Notes: generated by a model not told the origin, from the sequence alone. A stretch of 64,000 bases of DNA from Onishia taeanensis (GCF_003268885.1 NZ_QLSX01000007.1:62001-126000); one strand, 5' to 3'. Positions 25,162 to 34,889 are shown, numbered from the stretch's first letter. Made by a program: numbers and translations.

Positions 25162-26256
25162 CTAAGGGGTGCCGAAGCTGGCGGGCAGGCCCAGGAAGGT
25201 CTGAATGATGAAAAAGTGATCTTCGAACAGTTCCTCCGGCTCCAGATCCGCAAGCGCCACCCAGCGAGCCCGCTCGCCGCCCTTGGCGTGCTTGAGTTGG
25301 GGTAGCTGCTGCTCCGGGCGCAGCGCGAAATAGAAGGCCTCGGCCAGAGTCCGACCGCGCCAGCTGCGATGCGGTTCGTCGAACAGGCGTTGCCCGCGCA
25401 GCGAGCCCTTGAGTACCGGTGTCGGCACCTTCAAGCGCACCCGCTCCCGTAGCTCCCTAAGGCAGGCATCCAGCAGCCGCTCGTGGGGGTTGATGAACCC
25501 TCCTGGCAGCGCCAGCAGGCCCTTGCCGGGCGCCGCGCTGCGCTTGACCATCAACACGTGCCCCGATTGCACCACCACCGCATTGACCGTCACGAAAATG
25601 GGCGGGTAGGGCGCATCTGCCCAGGCGCGTCGATACTGCTGAAGCAGCTGCTGCTCCTCTAACAGATGCTGATAGTGCTGGCTGCGAGTGAAGGCCTGAA
25701 GCGTGTCGAGTACGCCGGGGGGCAGGTCGTGGGCGGCGCCGGTAGAGGCGTAATCACTGGCGGCAGCCGGCGAGCGGAAAAGCCGTTCGCGAATCCCGCT
25801 GGCGGAGATGCCCTCGACCAGCGGCACGCTAACCGATTCCCACTGCGGGAACAGGGTGAGGTAGTAGCTCGATTGGCCACGGCTGGCCCCAATCAGCCCG
25901 ATACGGGGCAGGCGCCCCTGGCTTGGCGAGGCGATGTCGCGCACCTTTCGCTGAACGTCGCGAACCCAGACGTCATCATTGTAGAGAGCATCAAGCAAGG
26001 GCTCGATTTCCAGCCGGGCATTGTCGGTCTCGTCGAAACAGCTTCTCAGCATGTCGTGGCGCTCCTCGAAGCGCCAGGGGTTGCGCAGCGAGCGAGCCTG
26101 CCAGGCCGAGCCGACAAGTACGATTACCTGATGGGCACGTTTCAATGCCTCGTGGATGACCGCTCTATGCCCCAGATGTGGAGGCTGAAAACGGCCAATG
26201 AAGACCAGACAGTCGAAATCCTTATGGCAATCGTTGGTTAGCTGGGTATGCGCCAT
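25162..26256 (-). CDS. Bifunctional nicotinamide-nucleotide adenylyltransferase / Nudix hydrolase
   Basis: A 364-residue NAD-metabolism enzyme. The N-terminal NadM-type domain (about 14-190) has the nucleotidyl-transfer motif GRFQPPHLGH (21-30) and SASGIRERL (151-159). The C-terminal Nudix domain (about 218-355) has the box starting GGFINPHE (252-259) and RELRE. The last part of the Nudix signature reads ERVRL where REUxEExGU is expected, so the second metal-binding Glu and the Gly are missing. The adenylyltransferase should work; ADP-ribose hydrolysis is uncertain. It converges with the HypT-like gene. Confidence 0.85.
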   Translation of the reverse strand: MAHTQLTNDCHKDFDCLVFIGRFQPPHLGHRAVIHEALKRAHQVIVLVGSAWQARSLRNPWRFEERHDMLRSCFDETDNARLEIEPLLDALYNDDVWVRDVQRKVRDIASPSQGRLPRIGLIGASRGQSSYYLTLFPQWESVSVPLVEGISASGIRERLFRSPAAASDYASTGAAHDLPPGVLDTLQAFTRSQHYQHLLEEQQLLQQYRRAWADAPYPPIFVTVNAVVVQSGHVLMVKRSAAPGKGLLALPGGFINPHERLLDACLRELRERVRLKVPTPVLKGSLRGQRLFDEPHRSWRGRTLAEAFYFALRPEQQLPQLKHAKGGERARWVALADLEPEELFEDHFFIIQTFLGLPASFGTP

Positions 26257-26410
26257 GCGGGCTCCGTGGCTGATGACCGGGGTGCGCTAGGGGGCGCATT
26301 ATCGACGCTCGCCGTCTCGCCTGCAATCTGGCGTTGGCGGCTGGCGAAGCAGAGAGCCAAGGGCTCGGGTATGCTGGGTGCAGTCGATGACACTGTTGCA
26401 GGGAGCTTGC

Positions 26411-27316
26411 ATGTTACGAACCTGGATTATTTTCTGGTGGGATGTGGTCCGCCATGCAGTGAAGCTGTGGCTGGAACGCAATGCCTTCAGCTACGCCGGC
26501 TCACTGGCCTTCTATACGCTGTTCTCGCTGGCACCGACCATCATTATTGCGGTCATGGTCATTGGTTTGGTGCTTGGCGAGGAGGCTGCACAGGGGCAAA
26601 TCGTCTCTCAGTTACAGGGCACCATGGGCCTTGGGGCCGCTGAGGCCATCCAGAATGCCGTCGCCCAGTCGCGCATCCAGGAGTCTGGCCTGCTGCCTAG
26701 TATGCTTGGCTTTGGTGCCTTGCTGATCGGTGCCACAACGGTATTCGCGCAGATGCAGTTTTCGCTTAACACCATCTGGGGCGTGATGCCTCACCCCAGT
26801 AGCAACAGCATGTTGAAATTCATCAAGAGTCGAGTGCTGTCGCTGGCAGTGGTGCTGTCCATTGGCTTTCTGTTATTGGTGTCACTGATTCTCGGAGTGG
26901 TCGTGCGCGCGGTGTTGCATGCGGCCAATGACCTCTGGCCCGGCATCGGTTTCATGGTCGGCGGGCTGGAGTTCCTGATTTCCCTGGCCATGATCGCCTT
27001 GCTGTTCGCTACGATCTTCAAGGTATTGCCGGATGTGGTGTTGCGCTGGAAGGACGTGATGGTAGGGGCGTGCGTGACGGCGGTACTGTTTTCGATTGGT
27101 CGATACGGCATCGCCATTTATCTGACCTATACGGCCACGGCATCAACCTATGGCGCCGCCGGTTCGGTGGTGTTGATTCTGCTTTGGGTCTATTACTCGT
27201 CGTTGATCCTGTTGTTCGGGGCGGCGTTTACCAAGTGCCACCTGCTGGCCCGGGGAAAACATATCGTGCCGCGAAATTCAGCGGTGCTGGTCAAGCATGA
27301 GGTGCAAACCGACTGA
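26411..27316 (+). CDS. YihY/BrkB-family inner-membrane protein
   Basis: A 301-residue integral membrane protein with about six hydrophobic helices and the family segments NAFSYAGSLAFYTLFSLAP and AAGSVVLILLWVYYSS. The family is widespread and once called ribonuclease BN in error; its transport or structural role is unclear. The ATG at 26411 has GGGAG eight bases upstream. It faces the small minus-strand ORF at 27322. Confidence 0.85.
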   Translation: MLRTWIIFWWDVVRHAVKLWLERNAFSYAGSLAFYTLFSLAPTIIIAVMVIGLVLGEEAAQGQIVSQLQGTMGLGAAEAIQNAVAQSRIQESGLLPSMLGFGALLIGATTVFAQMQFSLNTIWGVMPHPSSNSMLKFIKSRVLSLAVVLSIGFLLLVSLILGVVVRAVLHAANDLWPGIGFMVGGLEFLISLAMIALLFATIFKVLPDVVLRWKDVMVGACVTAVLFSIGRYGIAIYLTYTATASTYGAAGSVVLILLWVYYSSLILLFGAAFTKCHLLARGKHIVPRNSAVLVKHEVQTD

Positions 27317-27321
27317 GATGA

Positions 27322-27501
27322 TCAATACCGAGTTGCCGGTTTGCTTGTCAGCCGATGTCGACCACTCTCGATTTGGGTTGACGTGTCGGGCAGTCGAACC
27401 AGCCCGAATTGCATCTCTACCGTCGCCGCTTTGATAGCGACCCCCAGAGCGGCAAGTGATAGGCACGTGGCAGCCAGCAGCAGAAATGTCAGAGCAAACA
27501 T
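27322..27501 (-). CDS. Small membrane protein, 59 residues (hypothetical)
   Basis: An open frame of 59 codons beginning MFALTFLLLAATCLSLAALG, a single hydrophobic helix of about 22 residues, followed by a polar tail with no Cys. No homologue is recognised. The Shine-Dalgarno is weak (GACGGAT). Upstream on this strand (about 27555-27600) is an AT-rich block that could hold a promoter. It converges on yihY with five bases between the stops. The hydrophobic composition and lack of an overlapping gene make it plausible; expression is unproven. Confidence 0.4.
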   Translation of the reverse strand: MFALTFLLLAATCLSLAALGVAIKAATVEMQFGLVRLPDTSTQIESGRHRLTSKPATRY

Positions 27502-27650
27502 GAAAACATCCGTCTTGTGGCTTGTGATTGTAACTTGAATGTAGCCCGATCCACACTAATTGTATATAGAAGTTATATCAGTATACCGCATGTACAACTC
27601 CAGGCTGAGGCAACATGCCCTGGTTGTTTTGGACATCAAGGAGGCCATGA

Positions 27651-27923
27651 ATGAGCAAGTGCTGCCTGAAGGCGCTGGTCACTGGAAAGGTGCAGGGCGT
27701 CTGGTATCGCAAAGCGACTCAGGAGCAGGCGTTAAAGGCAGGGGTAGCAGGACACGCCCGTAACTTGGCGGATGGACGTGTCGAGGTATTGCTATGCGGT
27801 GAGTCGAGCAACGTGGATGCGGTCGCCCGGTGGCTGTGGGAAGGACCACCGAACGCCCGGGTCACTCATGTCGCCATCGAAGGCGTCGATTGGCAGGATC
27901 ACTACGCCTTCATCACGCTTTAG
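27651..27923 (+). CDS. acyP: Acylphosphatase
   Basis: A 90-residue acylphosphatase that hydrolyses carboxyl-phosphate bonds such as acetyl phosphate or carbamoyl phosphate. The P-loop GKVQGVWYR ends in the catalytic Arg20, and Asn38 (GHARNLADG) is the second catalytic residue. AAGGAGG precedes the ATG by six bases. It is monocistronic and converges on the nucleoside hydrolase gene. Confidence 0.92.
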   Translation: MSKCCLKALVTGKVQGVWYRKATQEQALKAGVAGHARNLADGRVEVLLCGESSNVDAVARWLWEGPPNARVTHVAIEGVDWQDHYAFITL

Positions 27924-27976
27924 GCCGCTATTTCCAAGCCTGGGTGTATAGCGCCAAGGCTCTTGCTGGCCGAAAG

Positions 27977-28918
27977 CTACTTCAGCGTATCGACAATCCA
28001 GTCAATCACCGCGGGACCGTCTGCGCTTAGGCAGGCGGTGATCATCGGCGTCTGAGACCAGCGCGGTGCCAGGAACACGCGGCCATCAGGAGCAAACACT
28101 GTCTGCCCTTCGGCGACGCCTTCGGTGACCACGTTAAGATGGCCCTTGGCGGTTGTGAAAAGCTCGGGCTGGATGAGATAGGCCAGCGCGCAGCTGTCGT
28201 GGGGGCAGCAACCGTCAATGCCAAGCGCCTGCTGATAGAAGGCCCGGTAGAAGGCATAGCTCTCGGCCAGCACCTGGCCAAGCTTGCCCTGGCCGGCGGC
28301 GATGGTGTCCATGTCCTTGGGGGCCAGGACGCAGCGGTGGGTGGCATCCAGTCCCACCAGCGTCAGCGGCCAGCCTGCGGTCAGTACCCGGGCAGCGGCA
28401 TGCGGATCATTGAAGATATTGGCTTCTGCTACCGGGGTGACATTGCCGCCTTCCTTGATTGACCCTCCCATTACGATGACCTGCTTGACCTTCTCGGTAA
28501 TGCTCGGGTCGAGCTGCAGCGCGGCCGCCAGGTTGCCAAGCGGCCCAACGGCCACCAGGCTTACCTCGCCTGGGCGAGCGTTGATGGTGTCGACGATAAA
28601 CTGGGGGGCGCTGACTGAAAGCGCCTTGCCTTCTATATCGGGCAGGTCGATGTTGCCAAGGCCGTTGGCACCATGGATATGCGCAGGCGCCGGATGCTTG
28701 GGCTTGACCAGCGGTGCGGCGGCGCCTTGGGCGACTGGGATTTTCTGCCCCGCCAGCTCGGCAAGCAGCAGGGCGTTATGGGTGGCGGTGTCGATATCGA
28801 CGTTGCCATAGGTGGTGGTCATGCCCAGTAGCTCGATCTCAGGGTGGGCGAGGGCAATGGCGATGGCCTGGGCATCGTCAACGCCCGGGTCGGTGTCAAA
28901 GATGATCGGTTGGCTCAT
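27977..28918 (-). CDS. Inosine-uridine-preferring nucleoside hydrolase
   Basis: A 313-residue ribonucleoside hydrolase that splits nucleosides to base and ribose. The calcium and ribose site DTDPGVDDA (8-16) is intact, and the C-terminal His240-Asp241 (CPHDSCALAY) completes the active site. It is the last gene of a three-gene minus-strand operon after a hydroxyacid dehydrogenase and ribokinase, so the released ribose can be phosphorylated by the neighbour. Base preference (purine or pyrimidine) cannot be told. About 105 bases separate it from rbsK and contain a tandem duplication. Confidence 0.9.
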   Translation of the reverse strand: MSQPIIFDTDPGVDDAQAIAIALAHPEIELLGMTTTYGNVDIDTATHNALLLAELAGQKIPVAQGAAAPLVKPKHPAPAHIHGANGLGNIDLPDIEGKALSVSAPQFIVDTINARPGEVSLVAVGPLGNLAAALQLDPSITEKVKQVIVMGGSIKEGGNVTPVAEANIFNDPHAAARVLTAGWPLTLVGLDATHRCVLAPKDMDTIAAGQGKLGQVLAESYAFYRAFYQQALGIDGCCPHDSCALAYLIQPELFTTAKGHLNVVTEGVAEGQTVFAPDGRVFLAPRWSQTPMITACLSADGPAVIDWIVDTLK

Positions 28919-28984
28919 GGGGCTTCCTTGTCGACGCGGGCGGCGGCCCGCGCATCAGTGTAGAGACTGTCTATGCCGGGCCGC

Positions 28985-29010
28985 CTCGTTAGAGGTGGCT
29001 CGTTAGGTGG
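28985..29010. repeat. Short tandem duplication after rbsK
   Basis: CTCGTTAGAGGTGG followed directly by CTCGTTAGGTGG: two units that differ by a two-base indel. It lies 14 bases past the rbsK stop. Confidence 0.5.
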
Positions 29011-29023
29011 CTTGCCAGAAAGG

Positions 29024-29962
29024 TCAGTGACGCGTGAGCGACAGCGCCGGCCATTCTGCAAGTGCTTTATCGACGGCATGGGCATCGGGGATACTCGGTG
29101 CGGCGCCTTCGCGCTGCACGCAAATCGCCGAGGCAGCACTTGCCCGACGCAGGCAGGTCTCGACGTCACTCCCAGCAAGCCTGGCGGCCATGAAGTGGCC
29201 GATGAAGGTGTCGCCGGCAGCGGTGGTGTCCCTGGCCTCGACCCGGTAAGCGGGCAGTACGAGCCGGGTGTCGCCGTGCTGATAGCAGACACCGTCACCT
29301 CCCAGGGTCAGCACCAGCTCAACGCCAGGCAAGCGTTCACCGAGTGCCATGAGCAGGGCATCGGCATCGCTGTCTTCTGACAAGTTGACCAGCGCGGCCG
29401 CCTCGCCGCGATTGACGAACAGCAGCTGGCAGGCCGACAGCGGCAGCTCGTTCACGGCGGCGTGCATCGGCGCTGGATTGAAGGCGATTGACAGCCCTCT
29501 GGCATGGGCCTGCTCCATGGCGCGAGCCAGGCCGTTGGTTTCGTTCTGCAGCAGCAGCCAGCCGCTGGGATCGGCATTGTCGATGCGCGTGTCGATGTCG
29601 GCATTTGCAAAGCCGTGGTTGGCACCCGGGTAAAGAATGATGGCATTCTCGGCCTGGTCATCGACCTGGATCAGGGCATGACCGCTGGGTTCATCGACGA
29701 GGTCCACTGCCTCGGCGCCGACACCGGCGTCGGTGAGTTGCCTGAGTGCCCAGTCGTCGCTGAGGCCGAGGCGCCCCCAGTGTTCGACGCGGCCACCGGC
29801 CAGGGCCATGGCGAGCGACTGATTGGCGCCCTTGCCGCCGAGTACCTGCTGATAGCCGGTACTGGCCAGCGTCTCGCCGGGGCGAACCAAGTGGGGTACG
29901 CGATAGACGTGATCGATGTTGATGGAGCCCAGGTTGTAAAGTGGGCGAGGGGTATCAGGCAT
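29024..29962 (-). CDS. rbsK: Ribokinase
   Basis: PfkB-family kinase of 312 residues that makes ribose-5-phosphate. The ribose-binding GGKGANQ is at 42-48 and the catalytic loop DTTAAGDTF at 245-253, with Asp251 as base. It overlaps the upstream dehydrogenase gene by eight bases and precedes the nucleoside hydrolase. Together they convert nucleosides to ribose phosphate. No ribose transporter genes are nearby. Confidence 0.9.
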   Translation of the reverse strand: MPDTPRPLYNLGSINIDHVYRVPHLVRPGETLASTGYQQVLGGKGANQSLAMALAGGRVEHWGRLGLSDDWALRQLTDAGVGAEAVDLVDEPSGHALIQVDDQAENAIILYPGANHGFANADIDTRIDNADPSGWLLLQNETNGLARAMEQAHARGLSIAFNPAPMHAAVNELPLSACQLLFVNRGEAAALVNLSEDSDADALLMALGERLPGVELVLTLGGDGVCYQHGDTRLVLPAYRVEARDTTAAGDTFIGHFMAARLAGSDVETCLRRASAASAICVQREGAAPSIPDAHAVDKALAEWPALSLTRH

Positions 29963-30896
29963 CCGAGTTTCCTTGCCAGGCGCGGATATTGTCCACGGTC
30001 AGCCGGACCACATTGGCGCGTGCCTCGGGTGTGATCCAGGCATTGTGCGGGGTGACGATCAGGTTAAGTGGCTCGTCGAGAGCCTCGATCAGGGCGTGAC
30101 CGTTCCGCGGGGGTTCCGCCGGCAGCGAATCGACCCCGAGACCGCCCAAGCGCCCCTCACGCAGCGCCTCTAGGGCCGCCTGTTCGTCTATGATACCGCC
30201 TCGTGCGCAATTGATCAGCAGCGCATCTTCCTTGAAGCGCTCCAGCAGGGCGGCATCGACCAGATGGCGGGTCTGCTCGGTCAAAGGGCAGTGCAGGCTC
30301 ACAACGTCCGCCTGGGGCGCCAGTTCATGCAGGCTAGGGCGTTGGTCGTCGGCCTTGCCGGGGCGGGCGGCGAAGCTGACGCGCATCTCGAACGCCTCCG
30401 CCAGCGCCGCCACCCGCGAGCCAAGCTCACCCTGGCCGACGATCACCAGGTGCTTTCCCGAAAGCTGCAGGGTGCGGTGATTTAACAGGCAGAAAAAGGC
30501 GCTCTGCTGCCAGGCACCGTCGGCAACCTCGCGCTGGTAGAGCGGAAGCCGATTGGCCAGGGTCAGCATCAGCATCAGGGTGTGCTGGGCGACGCTGGCC
30601 GTGCCATAGGCGGTAACGTTGCGCACCTCTATGCCCAGCCGCTTGGCAGCCTGCATGTCGATATTATTGGTGCCGGTCGCCAATACGCAGATCAGCTTCA
30701 GGCTGGGCAGCGCCTCGAGGGTCTCTGAATTCAATAGCACCTTGTTGACGATGGCCACACTGGTGCCGTCCAGGCGCTCCAGGCATTCCTCCGGGGCAGT
30801 GGTGTCATGGACCTTCAGGGTATCGACTTCGGCGCGAAGCGGGTTCAGGTCGATATCGTCGCCAAGGCTGGCGGCATCAAGGATCACGGCTTTCAT
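29955..30896 (-). CDS. D-2-hydroxyacid dehydrogenase (glycerate dehydrogenase-like)
   Basis: NAD-dependent dehydrogenase of 313 residues. The Rossmann motif GQGELG is at 154-159, and the catalytic triad Arg232 (CARGG), Glu261 (PAEPP) and His284 (TPHNAW) is complete. The closest known type by memory is HprA/glycerate dehydrogenase, but the substrate is not certain. It is the first gene of the operon with rbsK (8-base overlap) and the nucleoside hydrolase, an unusual partner whose link to ribose use is unexplained. The start at 30896 is chosen over an in-frame extension to 30944. Confidence 0.85.
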   Translation of the reverse strand: MKAVILDAASLGDDIDLNPLRAEVDTLKVHDTTAPEECLERLDGTSVAIVNKVLLNSETLEALPSLKLICVLATGTNNIDMQAAKRLGIEVRNVTAYGTASVAQHTLMLMLTLANRLPLYQREVADGAWQQSAFFCLLNHRTLQLSGKHLVIVGQGELGSRVAALAEAFEMRVSFAARPGKADDQRPSLHELAPQADVVSLHCPLTEQTRHLVDAALLERFKEDALLINCARGGIIDEQAALEALREGRLGGLGVDSLPAEPPRNGHALIEALDEPLNLIVTPHNAWITPEARANVVRLTVDNIRAWQGNSDA

Positions 30897-31240
30897 GGGA
30901 GCGTCCTGATCGTATTGTGGGGTATCGTATAGGGTTGGCTGCAACGCATGATGATAATGCGCGCTTGCTCGCCTTGCCCGTCAGGGGGCGCAACACGCTA
31001 TAATGTCGCGCTTTCGCAGCAGGCTTGGAAAGCGCGCCGGCCGCCCCGACATTGGTACAAGGCTTGAGCGCCAAGGTGGCCACAGGCCCCGCTGTTTTGC
31101 GATGCGGTGTGCCAATAGCGGACGCTACGCCAGGTTTCTCGTGTCTGACTTAGGTCTCTAGCGACGCGTGCCTAGTGGCATGCTTAGCAGTGGTACGTAA
31201 ACAATTGTGCTTATGTAGTCGTGCTCAGGAGAGTTGAACG
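30897..31240. other. Divergent intergenic region upstream of fmdB-aspS
   Basis: About 340 bases. A TATAAT-containing promoter (30974-31004) points toward fmdB. The remaining roughly 230-base leader shows no gene or recognisable riboswitch. Confidence 0.5.
30974..31004 (+). promoter_or_regulatory. Candidate sigma-70 promoter of the fmdB-aspS operon
   Basis: TTGCCC, a 19-base spacer and a perfect TATAAT (30999-31004). The leader to the fmdB start would be about 230 bases. Confidence 0.4.
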
Positions 31241-31507
31241 ATGCCCATCTATGAATATGAGTGCAAGGCCTGTGGCCATCGCCTGGAAAAGCTGCAGAAA
31301 ATCAGCGCCGACCCGCTGACCGAATGCCCGGCCTGCGCCAAGGAAGAGCTCCAGCGGCTGATCAGTGCAGCGGGCTTCCGGCTGGCCGGCAACGGCTGGT
31401 ACGAGACCGATTTCAAGTCCGGCAGCAAGAAGAATCTTGCCGGCGAGGGTGGGGCTGACAAGACTGCCCCGACCAAGACGACGGCCAAGGACGGAACGGC
31501 GGCCTAA
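31241..31507 (+). CDS. FmdB-family zinc-ribbon protein
   Basis: An 88-residue putative regulatory protein. The zinc ribbon has Cys8, Cys11, Cys29 and Cys32. The C-terminal part is a low-complexity tail rich in Lys, Thr and Gly. A GGAGAG site precedes the ATG. The gene lies 50 bases upstream of aspS, an arrangement seen in many gammaproteobacteria. The role is unknown. Confidence 0.85.
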   Translation: MPIYEYECKACGHRLEKLQKISADPLTECPACAKEELQRLISAAGFRLAGNGWYETDFKSGSKKNLAGEGGADKTAPTKTTAKDGTAA

Positions 31508-31557
31508 GCGTCCCGTCCTCCTTTATTATTCGATAACGCAACAGAACAGGATTTGAC

Positions 31558-33342
31558 ATGCGCAGCCATTATTGCGGCCAGCTGAACGAGACTCTGGTGG
31601 ACCAGCAGGTCACCTTGTGCGGGTGGGTTCACCGCCGCCGTGACCATGGTGGGGTAATCTTCCTCGACCTGCGCGACCGTGACGGTCTGGCGCAGGTGGT
31701 GGTGGATCCCGATACCGCCGAAGCCTTCTCGACCGCCGACCGCGCACGCAACGAGTTCGTGCTGCGCATTACCGGCCGGGTGCGCCTGCGCCCCGAAGGT
31801 ACCCAGAACCCCAACATGCCCACTGGCATGATCGAGGTGCTGGCCAAGGACGTCGAGGTGCTCAACACCGCCGCCACCCCACCGTTCCAGCTCGATGAAC
31901 ATGGCAAGGTCGGCGAGGAAACGCGCCTCAAGCATCGCTATATCGACCTGCGCCGCCCAGAGATGATCGACAAGCTGCGCCTGCGCTCGCGCATCTCTCA
32001 CAGCGTGCGTGCCTTTCTCGAGGGGCAGGGCTTCCTCGATATCGAGACGCCGATCCTGACCCGTGCCACGCCGGAAGGCGCCCGCGACTACCTGGTGCCG
32101 AGCCGCACACACGCGGGCAGTTTCTTCGCGCTCCCGCAGTCGCCGCAGCTTTTCAAGCAGCTGCTGATGGTGTCCGGCGTTGATCGCTATTATCAGATCG
32201 CCAAGTGCTTCCGTGACGAGGACCTGCGCGCCGACCGTCAGCCGGAATTCACCCAGATCGACCTCGAGGCATCCTTCGTCGACGAAGACGACGTCATGGC
32301 CATCACCGAGACCATGATCCGTCAGCTGTTCCAGGAAGTGCTCGACGTTGAGCTGCCGCTGTTCCCGCGCATGCCGTATGCCGAAGCCATGAGCCGCTTT
32401 GGTTCTGACAAGCCGGACCTGCGCATCCCGCTGGAGCTCACCGATGTCGACGACCTGATGAAGGACGTCGACTTCAAGGTCTTCTCCGGTCCGGCCCAGG
32501 CCGACGATGGCCGTGTGGCGGCGCTCAAGGTGCCGGGCGGTGCCAAGCTGTCGCGCAAGGAAATCGACGAGTACACCAAGTTCGTCGGCATCTACGGCGC
32601 TCGCGGTCTGGCCTGGATCAAGGTCAACGAACGTGCCAAGGGCATCGAAGGTCTGCAGTCGCCGATCGTCAAGTTCATGGACGGCATCATCGAAGATTTG
32701 CTTGATCGCGTCGAAGCTCAGGACGGCGATATCATCTTCTTCGGCGCCGATAACGCACGCATCGTCAACGAGGCGATCGGCGCGTTGCGCGTCAAGCTGG
32801 GTGAAGACCTCGAGCTCTATACCCGCGAATGGGCACCGCTGTGGGTGGTCGACTTCCCGATGTTCGAGGAAGACGGCAACGGCCGCATGCAGGCGCTTCA
32901 CCACCCGTTCACCGCCCCGTCCTGCGATGTCGACACCCTGCGCGACCGCCCGGCCGAGGCGCTGTCCAAGGCCTACGACATGGTGCTCAACGGGACCGAA
33001 CTGGGCGGTGGCTCGATTCGTATCCACGATCATGGCATGCAGCGCGCGGTCCTTGATGTGCTGGGCATCGGCGAGGAAGAAGCCGACGAGAAGTTCGGCT
33101 TCCTGCTCGACGCCCTGCAGTATGGCGCACCGCCCCATGGCGGTCTGGCCTTCGGCCTCGACCGCCTGGTAATGCTGATGACCGGTGCCAAGACTATCCG
33201 TGAGGTCATCGCCTTCCCGAAAACCCAGAGCGCCGCTTGCCTGATGACCGACGCTCCGGGCGTGGTATCTCCGACGCAGCTCAAAGAGCTCAATATCCGC
33301 CTGCGCCAGAAAGCCAAGCCCGAGGGTGAGCAGGGCGCTTGA
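31558..33342 (+). CDS. aspS: Aspartyl-tRNA synthetase, probably non-discriminating
   Basis: Class II synthetase of 594 residues with the N-terminal anticodon-binding OB fold, the catalytic core ([18 protein letters not shown], motif 2) and the bacterial GAD insertion domain. The anticodon domain reads [11 protein letters not shown] (22-32); the His equivalent to His31 of Pseudomonas AspRS marks the type that also charges tRNA-Asn, which would require GatCAB to form Asn-tRNA. That second point is an inference. A hairpin lies between aspS and yebC, and the genes are probably co-transcribed with fmdB. Confidence 0.95.
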   Translation: MRSHYCGQLNETLVDQQVTLCGWVHRRRDHGGVIFLDLRDRDGLAQVVVDPDTAEAFSTADRARNEFVLRITGRVRLRPEGTQNPNMPTGMIEVLAKDVEVLNTAATPPFQLDEHGKVGEETRLKHRYIDLRRPEMIDKLRLRSRISHSVRAFLEGQGFLDIETPILTRATPEGARDYLVPSRTHAGSFFALPQSPQLFKQLLMVSGVDRYYQIAKCFRDEDLRADRQPEFTQIDLEASFVDEDDVMAITETMIRQLFQEVLDVELPLFPRMPYAEAMSRFGSDKPDLRIPLELTDVDDLMKDVDFKVFSGPAQADDGRVAALKVPGGAKLSRKEIDEYTKFVGIYGARGLAWIKVNERAKGIEGLQSPIVKFMDGIIEDLLDRVEAQDGDIIFFGADNARIVNEAIGALRVKLGEDLELYTREWAPLWVVDFPMFEEDGNGRMQALHHPFTAPSCDVDTLRDRPAEALSKAYDMVLNGTELGGGSIRIHDHGMQRAVLDVLGIGEEEADEKFGFLLDALQYGAPPHGGLAFGLDRLVMLMTGAKTIREVIAFPKTQSAACLMTDAPGVVSPTQLKELNIRLRQKAKPEGEQGA

Positions 33343-33375
33343 GCCACACCTAGCACCTGATACACGCAATTCCGA

Positions 33376-33403
33376 TCCGCCGGCGCCCTTGGGCGCCGGC
33401 GGA
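33376..33403 (+). terminator. Strong hairpin between aspS and yebC
   Basis: Perfect 13-base inverted repeat TCCGCCGGCGCCC / GGGCGCCGGCGGA with a two-base centre. A T-run follows only about 14 bases later, after the yebC ribosome site AAAAGGAGG. It may attenuate or partially terminate transcription. Confidence 0.5.
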
Positions 33404-33425
33404 GCATGAAAAGGAGGTTTTTTTC

Positions 33426-34175
33426 ATGGCCGGACATAGCAAATGGGCCAATATCAAGCATCGCAAGGCGGCACAGGACGCCAAGCGCGGCAAGATCTTC
33501 TCCAAGCTGATTCGTGAACTGACGGTGGCCGCGCGACTGGGCGGCAGTGAGCCAAACGACAACCCGCGTCTGCGAGCGGCCATCGACAAGGCGCTTGGCA
33601 GCAACATGACCAAGGACACCATCCAGCGCGCCGTCGACCGCGGGGCGGGTAACACAGATGGCGACGCCATGGAGGAAACCGTCTACGAGGGGTATGGCCC
33701 GGATGGTGTCGCCGTGCTGGTCGAGTGCATGACCGACAACCGCAATCGCACTGTCTCGGAAGTGCGCCATGCTTTCTCCAAGCATGGTGGCAACCTTGGC
33801 ACCACCGGTTCTGTGTCCTTCATGTTCCATCACCAGGGGCGGCTGCAGTTTACCGATGGCACCAGCGAGGAAGCGCTGATGGAGGCCACTCTGGAGGCCG
33901 GCGCCGAAGACGTGGTCAGCCATGACGATGGCAGCATCGAAGTCGTCACCCAGCCGGGGGATTTCTGGACGGTCAAGGACGCACTGCTCGAGGCAGACCT
34001 GACGCCATCGCACAGCGAGATTGGCAAGTATCCCGACAACTACTCGCTTGTCGACGACGTCGAGGTGGCACAGAAGGTCATCAAGCTGGTGGACATGCTC
34101 GAGGATCTCGATGATGTGCAGAACGTCTATTCCAATGCCGATTTCGACGAGGCCGTTCTTGATCAGCTCGAATAA
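33426..34175 (+). CDS. yebC: YebC/PmpR-family protein
   Basis: A 249-residue YebC-type factor, standard length, beginning [22 protein letters not shown], with [11 protein letters not shown] and the [14 protein letters not shown] block. Relatives act as transcription regulators and, in recent work, as helpers of ribosomes stalled on proline stretches. It is preceded by AAAAGGAGG and followed by ruvC after 27 bases, the usual yebC-ruvC order. Confidence 0.95.
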   Translation: MAGHSKWANIKHRKAAQDAKRGKIFSKLIRELTVAARLGGSEPNDNPRLRAAIDKALGSNMTKDTIQRAVDRGAGNTDGDAMEETVYEGYGPDGVAVLVECMTDNRNRTVSEVRHAFSKHGGNLGTTGSVSFMFHHQGRLQFTDGTSEEALMEATLEAGAEDVVSHDDGSIEVVTQPGDFWTVKDALLEADLTPSHSEIGKYPDNYSLVDDVEVAQKVIKLVDMLEDLDDVQNVYSNADFDEAVLDQLE

Positions 34176-34202
34176 CGTGGTACCAGGCGACGAGGCTTGT
34201 CC

Positions 34203-34748
34203 ATGCTGATACTGGGTATCGATCCGGGGTCCCGCATCACCGGCTATGGCGTGCTCGATGTCAGCCAGCCGCGGCCGGTATACGTCGCCAGCGGCTGTAT
34301 TCGCCTTAAGGACGATGATCTCGCCCAGCGCCTGGCCCAGTGCTACGCCGGCATCAGCGAACTGATCGCTGTGCATCGACCGTCAGAATTCGCCATCGAA
34401 CAGGTGTTCATGTCCAACAACGCTGCCTCGGCGCTGAAACTCGGCCAGGCACGTGGGGCCGCCATCGTATGTGCCGCTAATCACGGGCTGCCGGTCAGCG
34501 AATATGGACCACGCCAGATCAAGCAGGCGGTCACCGGCACCGGGGCCGCCGACAAGAGTCAGGTGCAGCATATGGTGACGGCCGTATTGGGGCTTTCGGC
34601 AACGCCCCAGGCGGATGCCGCCGACGCCCTGGCCATCGCTCTGACCCATGCCCATGCGCGTCTCGGCCTGGTGCAAAAGGGCGCCTTTGGCGGACGTACC
34701 GGTCGCCAGGGTCGGGGCAAGGGCTGGCGGGACTATCGTCCTGAGTGA
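34203..34748 (+). CDS. ruvC: Holliday junction resolvase RuvC
   Basis: Crossover-junction endonuclease of 181 residues that cuts Holliday junctions in the RuvABC complex. The four catalytic acids Asp7, Glu66, Asp138 and Asp141 are at the same positions as in E. coli RuvC. The C-terminal extension [12 protein letters not shown] is basic and slightly longer than usual. ruvA follows after 239 bases, which hold a long 12-bp tandem array. Confidence 0.95.
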   Translation: MLILGIDPGSRITGYGVLDVSQPRPVYVASGCIRLKDDDLAQRLAQCYAGISELIAVHRPSEFAIEQVFMSNNAASALKLGQARGAAIVCAANHGLPVSEYGPRQIKQAVTGTGAADKSQVQHMVTAVLGLSATPQADAADALAIALTHAHARLGLVQKGAFGGRTGRQGRGKGWRDYRPE

Positions 34749-34889
34749 CGTTCCGGCCACGATAATGCCCCACCTTCAGGAGTATGCAGCGTCGAGCATC
34801 TTATCCTTGGCCAGGCACCGGCGCTTTTATATTATCAAACGCTGTTTGTATATACTGGTCAGCCCATGGGGCGACCAGTATAGTGATTC

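Noticed and set aside
27278-27556. A 92-codon minus-strand frame between yihY and acyP
   Set aside because: Composition is not protein-like. The other frame here (27322-27501) with a hydrophobic helix is a better candidate.
31504-33369. A 621-codon open frame on the minus strand opposite aspS
   Set aside because: It is an antisense shadow of a high-GC gene; aspS on the plus strand has full family similarity and a proper start.
33030-34376. A 448-codon minus-strand frame across aspS, yebC and ruvC
   Set aside because: Crosses three well-supported plus-strand genes and has no recognisable domain.
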